Part shown: positions 1 through 10,551 of the stretch, one piece after another
How positions within the stretch are numbered: the first letter of the stretch is position 1
Layout: every line of letters begins with the position of its first letter
Origin: Asterias rubens
Taxonomy: Eukaryota; Echinodermata; Asteroidea; Forcipulatida; Asteriidae
DNA: 64,000 nt
Direction of reading: 5' to 3'
NCBI RefSeq assembly: GCF_902459465.1
Contig: NC_047078.1
Span: 4,674,333 to 4,738,332 of the forward strand
Made by a program: the position numbers and the translations under genes
The notes under the pieces: generated by a model
Told to the model about the DNA's origin: nothing
The model's input: only the letters and a program-made list of their open reading frames with translations
Databases searched by the model: none

Positions 1-420
1 CATAGTTGATGATAATTTGTACGTGGACAGCGTCAAATGATTAAAAGTGTGTAAATAGAAGGATGCGACATGTCACGGATAGACCAGCGCCATACCCTTG
101 TGCAGTTCAGTCTAGCACCCTGTGCGCGTACGTCGTGCGTTTTTTACGTAAACCGTGTAGAGTCAAGGAGCAATAAATTGCTCCTTGGTATAGAGTTCAG
201 TGACCAACCAGTCTTCGTCCCAAAAAGTCGCACAATGAAATGCTCATGACGTCACTGACCACCATTTTTGATGAAACGTGCAAGCGGCGTGCAAGGCTAT
301 CATTGGCTGAGCCGAACACAAGCGTGCACTTTGCCATTGTTTGTCATCAAATAATGGCGGTCGATGACGCTACGTGCAATCCATCTATTCGTGAGAAAAC
401 TCCATAGTATTCTGACTCAC
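1..420. other. UGT-A intron 2 (partial); no further exon seen
   Basis: This is the intron 3' of UGT-A exon 2 on the minus strand and reaches the window edge. I see no further exon. Positions 240-370 hold a TGACGTCA-type palindrome and a short string (around 298-312) that recurs, reverse-oriented relative to its surroundings, at about 24,465-24,480 upstream of UGT-B and in part near 17,101-17,180, so it looks like a degenerate interspersed repeat. Confidence 0.5.
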
Positions 421-751
421 CTCTTGTTCTGGTGATGTGTGTAGATCTTGAAAAAGTAGAGGCATTACAACCATAATCGTGTTCGGCTGCAGAGGTCTTG
501 CGAATTCCAGTTCAAAATCACCGATGAAGATCTGAAGCTCCGCCCTGGCCAACATCTCGGACATGTAAAGCTCCGGACTCAGGTTATACTTCTGCTGGAG
601 ATGTGCGAAAAAATACTGAACTTGGAGGTGGTTTGCTAACTTGTGGACGCCGTACATATATACATTCTTCAGGCGCTGTAGGAAGTTCATCCTGTCCGTC
701 AGGCCGGCTTGGCGCGAAGGGATGTAGGCTGGGTGAGTCGGTATTCCGTGC
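421..751 (-). CDS. UGT-A exon 2: membrane-associated region and linker
   Basis: The exon opens after TTTCAG with the codon-completing G, then HGIPTHPAYIPSRQAG and GLTDRMNFLQRLKN. It ends in the RPLQPN motif (canonical RPL.PN of UGTs) and PEQE before GTGAGT. At 331 nt it is 15 nt longer than the UGT-B equivalent because of five extra residues just before the donor. It ends in phase 0, as does UGT-B exon 2. Confidence 0.92.
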
Positions 752-1955
752 CTGAAACGATTCATTAGACGAGGTTCTAGAAAGTACCACCACATAAAAA
801 TAAAAACAACTCTTTTCTTGTCGTGTACCATGCACGATAAATCCAAATCTATTAACATAGAACTAACACAACCGAAAGGTTCCAAAAAGCAAAGCAACAC
901 CCCGTTTGATTTTTGAGTTAACGTTGAAATGATGTATAATGTAGGATTGGACAGGCTGTGAGAAAAAAATGAATAGGACTGAGATGCCTATTTAAACGTA
1001 CTGGACTTCACTGGTTATCGTCAAAGACCAGTACTCTCACTTGGTGTTTTCCAACAGTAATGCATTACGTTTAAAATCTCTGAAAATGATGGCTCAAAAT
1101 GGTCATTATAGTTGCAAGAGATCAATGAAATAAACAAAAACCGCCCGTGTTGCACAACATTGTGTGCTTCCAGACGCATAGTAAAATGATTCAGCTGGAA
1201 GTCTTTTATTATTTTAGTGTCCTGTGCTTTTAATGACTAAGTAATGGTATTGCCGAGACATCTACGATACCCGTGCTGTCCCAGAAGCAAAGCGGTGACA
1301 TCCTGGAAAATGGTGGTGGGGAGGGAGGGGGGGGGGGGGGCTATACTCACCAGTCTCCCCTTGCAGGCATAAAACCCCTTGCACTGATATGAAGAAAGCG
1401 AAGACCAAGTCGTTGGGCAAGAAGAGGCTGGCATTCACTTAGGTCTTCCCCGACCAGTATGTCAAACTTCTCGGCTTGAAGACTCTTTATTGTATTGTTG
1501 TCACCAAGCAGGCTGTCACAGTCGGTCGCGAAGTTAAAGTTATTTTTTTGGCCCGGTGGTTTATACCATTGTTTGATTAAATGGTACCGCATGTTGTTTA
1601 ATACCCCTTTCAATTCCCCGCGAAGGCTAGCGCGTGAAATCTCACGCAGGGTGCTTTGACGATCGTCTGCCGTGAATTTGGACTTGTGGACGGTGAATTT
1701 AAACAATCCGGCGTCGCTCGCGTTCATCCACTTCGTACAGCTGTTGCTGAGGAGGAAGGTGACGTCATGACCCAGTTCGACAAGAGAAGCTGCTATTTTG
1801 GCGCTGACGGCATGGTGACTACCGTCATCGCCCGCAGTGTAGAAAAGAAACTTTAACACTTTTGTGGATTCTTTTGGTTTTCTGCAGTTAGCGGTGAAGG
1901 ACAAACAGATCAACATAAAAGCAAGTGGGACGAAATTCTTGCCGACTTCAGCCAT
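421..1955 (-). CDS. UGT-A: UDP-glycosyltransferase gene, 5' part (exons 1-2)
   Basis: This is the start of a UDP-glycosyltransferase, an ER enzyme that transfers a sugar from a UDP-sugar to lipophilic acceptors. Two exons are visible, 1351..1955 and 421..751. The first ends in phase 2 (TG before GTGAGT) and the second opens with G after a TTTCAG acceptor, restoring a Trp codon. Together they give about 312 residues of the N-terminal, acceptor-binding half: signal peptide, a GSHH motif at the catalytic His position, and the GLTDRMNFLQRLKN stretch. The exon layout matches UGT-B, with an identical 605-nt first exon. The donor-binding half must lie beyond position 1. It is head-to-tail with UGT-B and so a tandem duplicate. 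The family call is firm; the substrate is unknown. Confidence 0.92.
752..1350 (-). other. UGT-A intron 1, with a MITE and a poly-G run
   Basis: This 599-bp GT-AG intron carries a degenerate copy of the TTAA-flanked MITE family A (about 991-1232). Next to the exon 1 donor it has a G-rich run (about 1313-1340 on the plus strand, C-rich in the transcript). I see no exon inside it. Confidence 0.7.
1351..1955 (-). CDS. UGT-A exon 1: signal peptide and N-terminal domain
   Basis: The start ATG at 1955 has G at +4 and opens a hydrophobic signal peptide (FVPLAFMLICLSF). The motif KFLFYTAGDDGSHH follows, whose GSH contains the expected catalytic base of UGTs. The stretch SNSCTKWMNASDA is shared almost exactly with UGT-B and carries an N-glycosylation sequon. 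The exon closes at GDW with the donor TG|GTGAGT. Overall identity to UGT-B exon 1 looks like about 60-65 percent by eye. Confidence 0.92.
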
Positions 1956-2068
1956 GACGGCAATTGTTGATGCCAGATAATTTCACCTGTATTAAAATAA
2001 TGAAGATGAATGTAAATTAATACCTCTCGATAACCTTTCTATTTCAAATAATAATAATTATTTGATAG

Positions 2069-2483
2069 TATAGGTTTTCTCCGTCAAATTAGGCAAATGA
2101 GCAGCCAATTTCATTTTCATGCGTTCGAATTGAAGCTGTTTTGCCTCTCCAGTTGTTACAGTGTTTCAAATTCAGAATTTGGCCATTTAATTTCGTTTTG
2201 AGATCGAGTCAAATTCCTTTAGCACTCTGTTCAATTTAGTGTATCGTCATTCTTTTTCGAGACACAAACGCCCCAAGAAGCGACTGCAAATTTGAATGCT
2301 GCTTTGATGAATTGTTAAATTGAATTATTATTTTTTTAAATCGAATGACGCAACATTACATTTGACTAATCATAAAACGAAATCGAATGGCCCTTTTCAG
2401 TAGCATTCGGTTTCGCGCGAAATAGAATAGCTTGATGGTTAAATTGGCTGCTCATTTTCCGAAATTGATCGAGAAAACCTATA
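2069..2483. mobile_element. MITE family B copy 1 (TA-flanked, ~415 bp)
   Basis: Terminal inverted repeats begin TATAGGTTTTCTC and end in the complement GAGAAAACCTATA; the flanking TA is duplicated as in Tc1/mariner-type insertions. There is no ORF. Sister copies lie at 6691-7105, 19399-19814, 20760-21117, 22106-22512 and (truncated) 26518-26740. Confidence 0.85.
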
Positions 2484-2536
2484 ATAACCAGTGACTCTCA
2501 AGGTGCTTCAACTTTTAGTGTTTTCTTGAAATATAA

Positions 2537-2571
2537 TATAGGTTTTCACGGTCAATTTTAGAAAACCTATA
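2537..2571. mobile_element. Minimal family B remnant (35 bp, two fused ends)
   Basis: The left terminus TATAGGTTTTC.CGGTCAA is joined almost directly to the right terminus GAAAACCTATA, leaving essentially only the two ends of family B. It lies 54 bp from full copy 1. Confidence 0.7.
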
Positions 2572-2619
2572 TTGAGATACATAATTTCAAGTATGATATT
2601 ATTCTTTTAAATAACACAT

Positions 2620-2790
2620 TGTAATGGGTTACAAGGTGCTTGTGGTGCAATATAATGCAGATCAAACCAGGATCCTTTTGATACGTGCTGGTGGGTTCTT
2701 TTAACGTGCACACACGGGACCAACGGCTTCCAATCCAAAGGAAGACACACCAATAATGGTTAAAACTCTCCCCTGCCCTACTGGGTCTAA
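2620..2790. repeat. Interspersed repeat (possible SINE fragment)
   Basis: It contains GGGTTCTTTTAACGTG, then GGGACCAACGGCTT, then ATGGTTAAA. The same three blocks occur in the same order and orientation at about 54,585-54,680. The class is uncertain; it resembles conserved domains of invertebrate SINEs, but I cannot prove this by eye. Confidence 0.5.
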
Positions 2791-2798
2791 TTTTATTA

Positions 2799-3017
2799 AA
2801 GCGGCTAAGCACAGCAATTTGCTTAACACGAAATTTTTTGCCTTTGATTAAAACTTATGTTTACCAACCAAATTTCCACGTGATTTTCAGAAAAAGCGCT
2901 CAACAGTTGCAGTACCCGTAACAAGCAATATGCAACAGTTGAAAATTTGGTTGGTAGTCCTGTTTTTATCAAAGGAAAAGTATCGTGCCAGCAAATTTGT
3001 GTGCTTAGCAGCTAAGC
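2799..3017. mobile_element. Foldback element, ~219 bp
   Basis: The left arm (2799-2880) and right arm (2938-3017) are inverted copies: AAGCGGCTAAGCACA at the left is mirrored by TGTGCTTAGCAGCT at the right, and ACCAACCAAATTT by AAATTTGGTTGGT. There is no ORF. Confidence 0.8.
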
Positions 3018-3229
3018 CATAGAAAGCCATCCCATTATTCTTCTAGTTTTTGTGTTTGCTTATGTGTGTTCATTCATTTATTTTTATAAAGTTAAGAGAC
3101 TTACATATCACGACGAAATGAAAACAAATTTGAAAATATCAACTAGAGGTACATGAAAAGTTTTTGTTTACTACAAAAACAAGGTGTTCGTGGTGAGTGA
3201 GTGAATGAATAGGTGACAACATTTTACCT

Positions 3230-4060
3230 CATCAATCCAATGACTGGTTAAGGAGTTATGATTTTTTTTACAAATTAAACACCAACTTCCGGTTTGCATC
3301 GGATAAAAGGTCAAATAGGGGTTACTTTTTATGTAGCGCGTGATAAGTTTATTAAGACCTTTTAAATAATGGATGGGTTGTAAAATCCAATATTTGGTTT
3401 AGAAGTTATGATTTTTTCAAATATAAAGTTTCAACTTCCGTTTTGAACCGGAAGGCACTGTCAAATGAGGTCACACTTGGTAGCGTTGGTGATGTCTTTT
3501 GAGTTCTTTCTTTTGACATTATAGATGATAAAAATCAAATCATGTGGTTTAGGATTTTTTTATTTTTCAAACATTATAATTATATCAATTTCCAAGTTTA
3601 ACTGGAAGTCAAGGTCAAACAGGGTTGCATATTGTATAGCACGTGATAAGTCTATTAAGACCTTTCAGATGATGCATAGATTGAAAAAATCCAATGTATG
3701 GTTCAGATGTTATGATTTTTTTCAAATATAAAATTTAAACATCCGGTTTGAACCGGAAGACAGATTTTTCAGGTCACAAATTATAGCGTTAGTAATGTTT
3801 TTCAAAGCCTTATCTGGAGTAATATTTTTTCAAATAATTAAATGCATCTTCCTGTTTAACTGGAGGTCAAGGTTTAATAGTCAATGTTGTGTATCGTTTC
3901 TTAAGTTGTTACATACCTACCCAATTGGCCAATTATTTTCAACCTCTGGTTTGAACAAGAAGCCAAGTTTAAACTGATTTCATTTGTGTAGATCCTGACT
4001 AGTTCATTAAAACCTTTCAGCTGACGTATGAATTGTAAACATTTTATAATTATGTGATGG
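3230..4060. repeat. Degenerate tandem array, ~150-155 bp unit
   Basis: About five imperfect units, recognised by TTATGATTTTTT followed by AACTTCCGGTTTGAACCGG (a near-palindrome), TCAAGGTCAAA and GTGATAAGTCTATTAAGACC. Markers recur at about 3254, 3405, 3547, 3711 and 3820; another isolated unit lies near 4440-4620. The short ORFs here are by-products. Confidence 0.75.
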
Positions 4061-4629
4061 ACTATCTGAAGGTGTATAATGTGTCTTATAACATCAATGC
4101 AAATGTATTCCTACTTGTAGTTTTGGTGCGAGACGTTGTTCATTATTACTCAACTATTGCGATTCACCGCGATTCACTCAGCGCTCGATGTTACTAAAAA
4201 CGTTACAGCGCCCTCTTTCGCTGGACTAAAGAGAGCACTTTTGGGAATTCCCCCCAAAAACTGGTACATAGCGTGCGTTGTTGATCAAAATGGGGTAAAC
4301 GCGTGGGTCAACAGGTGCTTTGACGTCCCTTTTCGACTGATGTAAAGGTCCAAATTTTGTTATTTCTGTGCAAAAGATTGAGCGGGATTGCTGTTTTACA
4401 ATCTGAAACAAAAATTACGTAGTTTTAAAAACATGAATACGATAAGATTTTATGAAATTTTCAACTTCCGTTTTGCACTAGAAGTATTAAAAATATTTTA
4501 CGTGTTCTGTGAAGCATTTGTCCAACTTTTAATGATCTATCCGATGATGTGTAGGTTGTCAAAATCCGAATCATAGTTTTTGAGTTATGATTTTTACAAA
4601 TATTAAACTTTGATCTAACGTAATTCAAT

Positions 4630-5050
4630 TCCCGATGACGTCATAATGACGTAATTAAGTATGTGTTGTCTTGATACTGAGGTTCAACTATCTCTTGAGT
4701 TTCAACATTACATTCAATCTCAATCTTGAGTTATTCCGTAGAAAAGCTCGAAAGTTGTTTTTTGACGAAAAAAACCCGAAGGTGAACTTCGACCCAGGTT
4801 AACTTTTCAAATGTTGCCCTAGTCTTGGTCTATCAGATGCGAAAACTTTTAACATCATAGCTTTCATATTCGTTGAGATACAGCAAAACGAAAATGGTCC
4901 CTTTTCAACTTTAAAAACCTTGTAATTTGACACCTAATGACGTCATCATGACGTAATGAAAACTGTGCCGTCTTCGTATTGAGGTTCAATTGTCTGATGA
5001 GTTTCAAGGATCAGTTTGGCTTGAATCTTGAGTTATGCTATAGAGAAGAG
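4630..5050. repeat. Two direct copies of a ~300 bp repeat
   Basis: TGACGTCATAATGACGTAAT at about 4635 and TGACGTCATCATGACGTAAT at about 4938 are each followed by a matching GAGGTTCAA and GAGTTTCAA segment and by TCTTGAGTTAT. Nothing coding is seen. Confidence 0.65.
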
Positions 5051-5104
5051 TTGACGGTGAAGAAGAAGAAGAAGATGGAGAAGAAAAAAAAGGAACAAAA
5101 ACAA

Positions 5105-5189
5105 TAGGTGTTCGTGCTGAAATGCACGAACACCTAAAAAAAACGGAACAAAAACAATAGGTGTTCGTGCTGAAATGCACGAACACCTA
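5105..5189. repeat. Tandem pair of identical perfect hairpins
   Basis: 5105-5136 and 5158-5189 are identical 32-mers, each with a 13-bp perfect stem (TAGGTGTTCGTGC paired with GCACGAACACCTA) and the loop TGAAAT. They are spaced 53 bp apart inside an A-rich tract. Confidence 0.9.
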
Positions 5190-5210
5190 AAAAAAATAGG
5201 ACAAAACAAT

Positions 5211-5690
5211 GAAGACACTGATGGGCACCTTTGGTAATTGTCAAACACCGGTATTCTCACTCAGTGTATGCCAACATTGACTGTGCATAGAATAACACAA
5301 ATCAGGAAAAATACAATAAAATACTCATTTGTCATCGAAGATGCAAGAGAGAATAATGAAAGAAAAAGCACTCGTGTTGCAACAATTTGGTACGGTGCTT
5401 TAAGATGCCTAACAAAATGGCTACTTGCCTGCATTGCGTATTTTATTTTAGATAGTCGAGTAAGAAATTACCCCTCTCTCAAAAACTGTTGTTTTTTAGA
5501 GAGATAAGTTTCTCACATTGTCTATACTGTCAACAGCTCTTCATTGCTCGTTACCAAGTAAATTGTTACGCTAACAATTTTATTTATTGTTTTATACTAC
5601 AACATCTCTCCATTGCTCGTTACTAAGTAAATTGTTATGCTAACCATGTTATCGAGTATAGTTACCAATGGTGTTCAGTGCCTCTATAAA
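5211..5690. mobile_element. MITE family A copy with internal duplication
   Basis: It has family A landmarks (TTTGGTAATTGTCAAA at the left, TACCAATGGTGTTCAGTG at the right). The segment CTCGTTAC.AAGTAAATTGTTA occurs twice (about 5548 and 5618), which explains its greater length. It has no convincing coding content. Confidence 0.7.
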
Positions 5691-6690
5691 TATCCTCACA
5701 AAATTACAGACCTAAAACGTAAGGGTTGTTTTACTTACCCCTAAGTATTCCACGTTGATTGCAATATGGAAAAGGTTTGCGACAACACCATGTAATGACT
5801 ATCTGTAATGAGTTGGGGTGGTTCTGAAAGTTTCAACTCGACGTTTCGATCAGTAGGCCTATGCTCTGATCGTCTTCTGGAGAAAGTTGATTGCAGCTTC
5901 TTGCCAAACGAGAAGTGAGCCTACGTTTAATAATCTCTGACTGGCGCCAATGATATAAACCTATTTTTTAGAACAAGCTGAGCTTAAGCACTTGTGTTTT
6001 ACTCCGGGAAGTACCAGCACTTTCTACCAATAATGTTTTATTGATCTGTTCAAAAATACCTGGACCATGAACAATGAACGATGATTTTGGTGCATACTTA
6101 TTATGACTGTGACTGATTATAAACAATAAAAAAAATAAGCTTAAAGGGATGCTGCAGTGAGTTAAAATAAAACAGTTACTTTTGCTGTCATTTATTTCTG
6201 ATATATGTATTGAACATCAATAAAATGTGTTTTGTTTTTTCCCCCGACATATCTCACTTGCGTAATTAGCGAATAAGTCATGCCCCCCCCCCTTTTGTGG
6301 ATAGTTACCGCCCCCTACCATCGACGTCACGTCGGGAATTCAAACATATCGTCTGCAAAAAGAGTCTGGTTCCTAACTACACGCGCCTAGATACCGGGCC
6401 ACACAATGCACACGTCTCTATATGCAAACATGCCAGGGGACCCGACGGCTCGGGTTCCCGACATGACGTCACATGAAGGCTCCATTTTAGGGGCGGGATG
6501 GGTTCTTCTAATCTTTTGAAAACCACTTTTTAAATACCTGCGCATTATATAAAAAAAAATCTAAATCTACCAGCAACTATTTGTAAGAAAACCAACCATT
6601 AAGCTGATAAGTGAATATACCGGAGACTGTATTTATGATAAGGATCGCCATTAAAATAAGACCAGTGTTGCGGGTACAGGACTCGTTTGG
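5691..6690. other. Gene-free stretch with a Penelope-like motif
   Basis: At 5838-5882 the string CTCGACGTTTCGATCAGTA is followed by CTGATCGTCTTCTGGAGA. This arrangement is common at Penelope-like element ends, so a short remnant is plausible but not proven. The rest (6140-6480) is a GC-rich repeat with a TGACGTCA site near 6470. No gene is seen. Confidence 0.4.
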
Positions 6691-7105
6691 TATAGGTTTT
6701 CTCGGTGGAATTTCGGAAAAAGAGCAGCCAATTCAACCACCAAACTATTCTATTTCGCGCAAAATCGAATGCTACTCAAAAGGGTCATTCGATTTCGTTT
6801 TGGAATTAGTCAAGTGTAATGTTGCGTCATTCGAACTAACAAAATAATCATTCAATTTAACAATTCATCAAATCAGCATTCAAATTCGCAGACGCTTCTT
6901 GAGGCGTGTGTGTCACGAAAAAGAATGACGCTACGCTAAATTGAACAGAGTGCTTAAGGAGTTTGACTCGACCCAAAACGAAATTGAAAGGTCGAATTCT
7001 GAATTTGAAACGCAGTAACAACTGGAAAAGCAAAACAGCTTTAACTCGAACGCATGAAAATTACATTGACTGCTCATTTGCCGAATTTGACCGAGAAAAC
7101 CTATA
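6691..7105. mobile_element. MITE family B copy 2, inverted relative to copy 1
   Basis: It starts TATAGGTTTTCTCGG and ends CCGAGAAAACCTATA, 415 bp like copy 1 but with the interior in the opposite orientation. Its right end abuts a family A MITE (7108-7430). Confidence 0.85.
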
Positions 7106-7107
7106 TT

Positions 7108-7430
7108 ATGTCAAAGATTAAAGTATTCTCACCAAAGTGCATGAAATAAAAAAATCTGTGAACAATCAGGCTCAATTGGCCATCGAAGTTGCAAGAGAAT
7201 AATGGAAATAAATTTTTAAAAACTTGGTTGCACAAATTTGTGTGCTTTAGATGACCAAGGGCTTCAGGCCTGAAGTTTTTGTAATTATTGAGTGAGAAGT
7301 AGAGGTTGCCTCTTTCTCAAAAACTAAGTTACTTCAGAGGGAGCCGTTCCTCACAGATTGCTCGTTACCGAGCAAGATGTAATGCTATCAATTATTTTTG
7401 ACTAGTTATATAATGACCAGTGCCTTTGAG
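7108..7430. mobile_element. MITE family A copy, left end lost
   Basis: Family A interior landmarks are present (CTCAATTGGCCATCGAAG, CTTCAGAGGGAGCCG) and it ends near CAGTGCC. The left terminus is replaced by family B copy 2. Confidence 0.65.
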
Positions 7431-9880
7431 CGCGGTTAATATGTAATGCGAGTGCGAATGGGAAGCCGCGTTTGACGTCACATGGCTGCCTTCGCAGCGA
7501 ATCTTTCACACAGGAAGTGATTAAAAAAGGTGATTAGAAGAGCGAACCTCTATAATAAGGGAATCAATGTGTGGTGATAAAGGTTTTCATCTGGTGGTTT
7601 AAACCCGCCGGGCCTGGTTCTTGATAATTTTAAAGTATAATTGGGGGTTTTTTTTCAAACAAAAGAGTATATGTTTCTAGACAATAATTATGTTTTTGTT
7701 TTGTAATGGTTTTTAACGATTTATATGTTCAAAACAAATAAAATAAAGTTGTGTGGGGGTGACTCCGCCTACCCCTCGTGTGACGTCAATCGAGGCAGAC
7801 TTTGCCCCGATCGAACATCGAATACACGTACGTGCAAGTACATTTAAGTCCTAGTCGTGAGTTTATACGTTTCGAAAAAGTTTTTTTCCTGCATTTTCCC
7901 GGCAATTTCGACCAGGTGTATTGCTGCAAAACATTTAAATATGGGGTCAGTTTGCAAAGTAGTCCGGTCCGACATCTTTTCCAGCGTTGTGCAGCAAACA
8001 CTTCCAGCCGTCGTGCTTAGAGAATCCGGAATACACCACGCATTTTGGCATGAAGAGAAAAGTTCTTTTCTAAAACATGACTCCATCACAACATTTTTTT
8101 TTCAGCTAGTGGGGAAGTCGAAGAAGATACCTGCAAGACGTAACGAACCTAAAGGAGCATTTGCACAACGTGAACAAAATCAGGTAACGTTTCAACTTTG
8201 AGGGCATGTTTTTAGCTTGCGCCAAGCGTCACTATCTTGTGTTGTGTTGGCACTGCATGCGATTCATCGATCATCGCGCCTCAATTGACGTCGCGAACAG
8301 TGCCCTCTTGGGTCGGGCTTTTTTTCAAATTTGTAAATACCATGAAAACTATTTTTGTTTACCTTAGTTAATTGTTTATTCATATTCCACATCATTCCAA
8401 ACACACTCTTCTAGTGACAAAAGCTTTATTTTGACAAAATATCACTTCTAGGTGACTTTAATGATAATAATTGTTTTGAGCAATTGCCAATAGCGTCCAC
8501 TGCCTTTAAGAAAATCCGCATGCCTCTCCATGCCTATCGAAAAAGATCCCAATATTATTACAAAGTTTGTCTGGGGCTCAACCATTTTAAAACATATTGA
8601 TATATATATTATTGCAGGCTAAGAGAAAATTCCTCCTCTGTTCAAAGGTCAAGAAAGAGCGGGTAGGGGTCCATAGTTTTAACCTTACAGCACGAGTAAA
8701 AATATAAGCAATGTGTGTACCACATAATTAACAACATGACCAATTCAATTTAAACTACAGCAAGGTCGTAACACGTCACCCAGAAAAGTAACGTAGAGCC
8801 ATTGGAGCCGGTTCGCACACTCCGTAGTTAGTTGCCCTTTAAAACAATTTTAGACTTTTGGGACGCTAATACAATACAATATAATAATGTTTATAGATCC
8901 CCAAAAGGGTATTCAAAAGCTCGCATACAGTAAAAACATTGACACATTGAAAACATTACAACACAGACAATGGCTAAACTACAATTACAATAAAAACACT
9001 ACGAAGCACGAGGGATATAAAAGGAGGATGGGAAGCAGGCGCGGATCCGGGGGGGGTGGGGCGCACGCCACACCCCCCCCTTTCAGGCCAAAGAAAACAA
9101 GAAAAAAAAAGAGGGAGAAAAACAAGAGAGAAAAAAAAAAGGCGGGAGGAGGGGGACGACACAAATAAACTTCATGCCTGGGTATTTTTCTATCAAAAAC
9201 CCTATTATTAACCCGTCGTTGGCCTACATCATGTACGCTGTTTCATTGTGGACCACTGTTATTTCGCTCACAGACATTGTCTCAAGAGTAATTTAACGTG
9301 AATCTGGGCATGTGAAAAGCGTGTTTCCCAAAATGAACATCAGCGCGAAACACACAATTTCAGCTCTGTTTACCGCCGTGAATTCGTCGCGATCACCATT
9401 CCACTTCCATCGACCAGCCCTGATTTCGAGGAGGATCCCCTGCATGCGAATAAAATCACACGCCTGAGCTGATTCCTCTTGTAAATGCACGCCCTGGCAA
9501 ACATATCCGGTGTAAAAACTGTTTTTATTTTCTTCTTCAGTAATTTATATTAATGACCCCGTTGACGAATTTTAGGTGTGAAAATGCAAGTATTTTGATA
9601 CCGCAATTATGTTAATGTGCAAAACATTGATCGCCAACGACAAACAGGGTAAGCAGATTGGGGAAAAACTAGCCCCATAAATCGGTCCAATCCACTCGGC
9701 CCAAGCATCCGGATATAAAATTCTTCCGCTTCTTGAAAAAAAAAAAAAAAAAAACGATCTGCAATGATCTGTATCATGAAACATTCCGTGTAATATGCTT
9801 CTGAATTTGTAGAAAGCCCTAACGCCTAGATTTGTTTAAAAAAAAAACGTTATCATAGGTCTTGTTCCGAACTGCTCGTG
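7431..9880. other. Intergenic; no supported gene
   Basis: A family A right end lies at about 8466-8511. A stretch at about 8100-8182 has a pyrimidine-rich tract ending CAG and a GTAACG after it, so it could be an isolated exon, but its 27-residue reading gives no recognisable domain. 9001-9170 is purine-rich low complexity next to a GGATCCGGGG string also found, inverted, near 14,940-14,980. 9779-9850 shares a repeat with 32,099-32,165. Nothing else is seen. Confidence 0.5.
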
Positions 9881-10079
9881 TTTGGCGGAGCGCGCATACG
9901 GACGTTCGTATAGTTAGTCGGGTTCCTTTAATTGTAGCAATTAATTGTACCATAACCTAAAGGTTTTTTAAAATATAGTTTCATTCGGAGGGATGACTTG
10001 AAAACGCGTCTAATCCAATCGTCAGGGTCACGTGGTTTATTGAGTGCGGGAAAGTTCAAATCAATGAAGCGTATACGCG

Positions 10080-10088
10080 TATATAAGG
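10080..10088 (+). promoter_or_regulatory. Candidate TATA box of the retrotransposon
   Basis: TATATAAGG is followed about 25 bp later by TTCAGTC, an initiator-like sequence. It lies 180 bp upstream of the first element ORF on the same strand. Confidence 0.5.
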
Positions 10089-10261
10089 GGACAATAGGTT
10101 CAGTCAATCAGTTCAGGCCGTAACACCGCACACGGGAGTGTTAACTTGGGGTTAACAAAATTCTTTTGCCAATGGTTATCTTTCACAATCATGGCGTTTC
10201 TATATCGTTTGATAACGTTTAAACTCTTATAACTCTTCTGATTGATATATTTCTCTTATAG

Positions 10262-10551
10262 GCTTGCCACATGCTGACATGTGCTTCAGTTGTAGAAGGC
10301 CAGGGCATTGGGCAAGAGAGTGCCCATTCTACCCCGTCGCCATCACTTCCAAGGCCAAACCAAGAGATAGAGCAATGTCGACGGCTGGATACAACCAGTT
10401 CAGTAGAACCTCACCCTGCCAGGTCCCAGTTTATCAGCGACCGAGCCCGGCTCTTATCGCCAGCACCTTCACAAATTCCAACATCCCAGTCCCCTATACG
10501 GCAACCATCAACAACGGAGCCAGCAGCACAGGATCAAGCGGGACAGCTTAA
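10262..10551 (+). CDS. Retrotransposon gag-like fragment with CCHC zinc knuckle
   Basis: The reading frame contains CFSCRRPGHWAREC, a perfect C-x2-C-x4-H-x4-C nucleic-acid-binding knuckle, followed by a Ser/Thr/Pro-rich tail. There is no convincing in-frame ATG before the knuckle, and an in-frame TGA lies at 10243-10245. The frame opens directly after TTCTCTTATAG, which looks like a 3' splice site, so it may be a second exon whose upstream partner I cannot place. Its 3' part overlaps the RT frame, which is offset by one base, so gag and pol are in different frames as is usual for this class. Confidence 0.7.

Noticed and set aside
8100..8182. Isolated coding exon
   Set aside because: It has a good acceptor tract and a weak donor, but no partner exons and no recognisable domain; left as a note only.
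8887..9168. 93-codon ORF with a Lys/Arg/Gly-rich tail
   Set aside because: The tail is purine-rich low-complexity DNA, and there is no domain or splice support.
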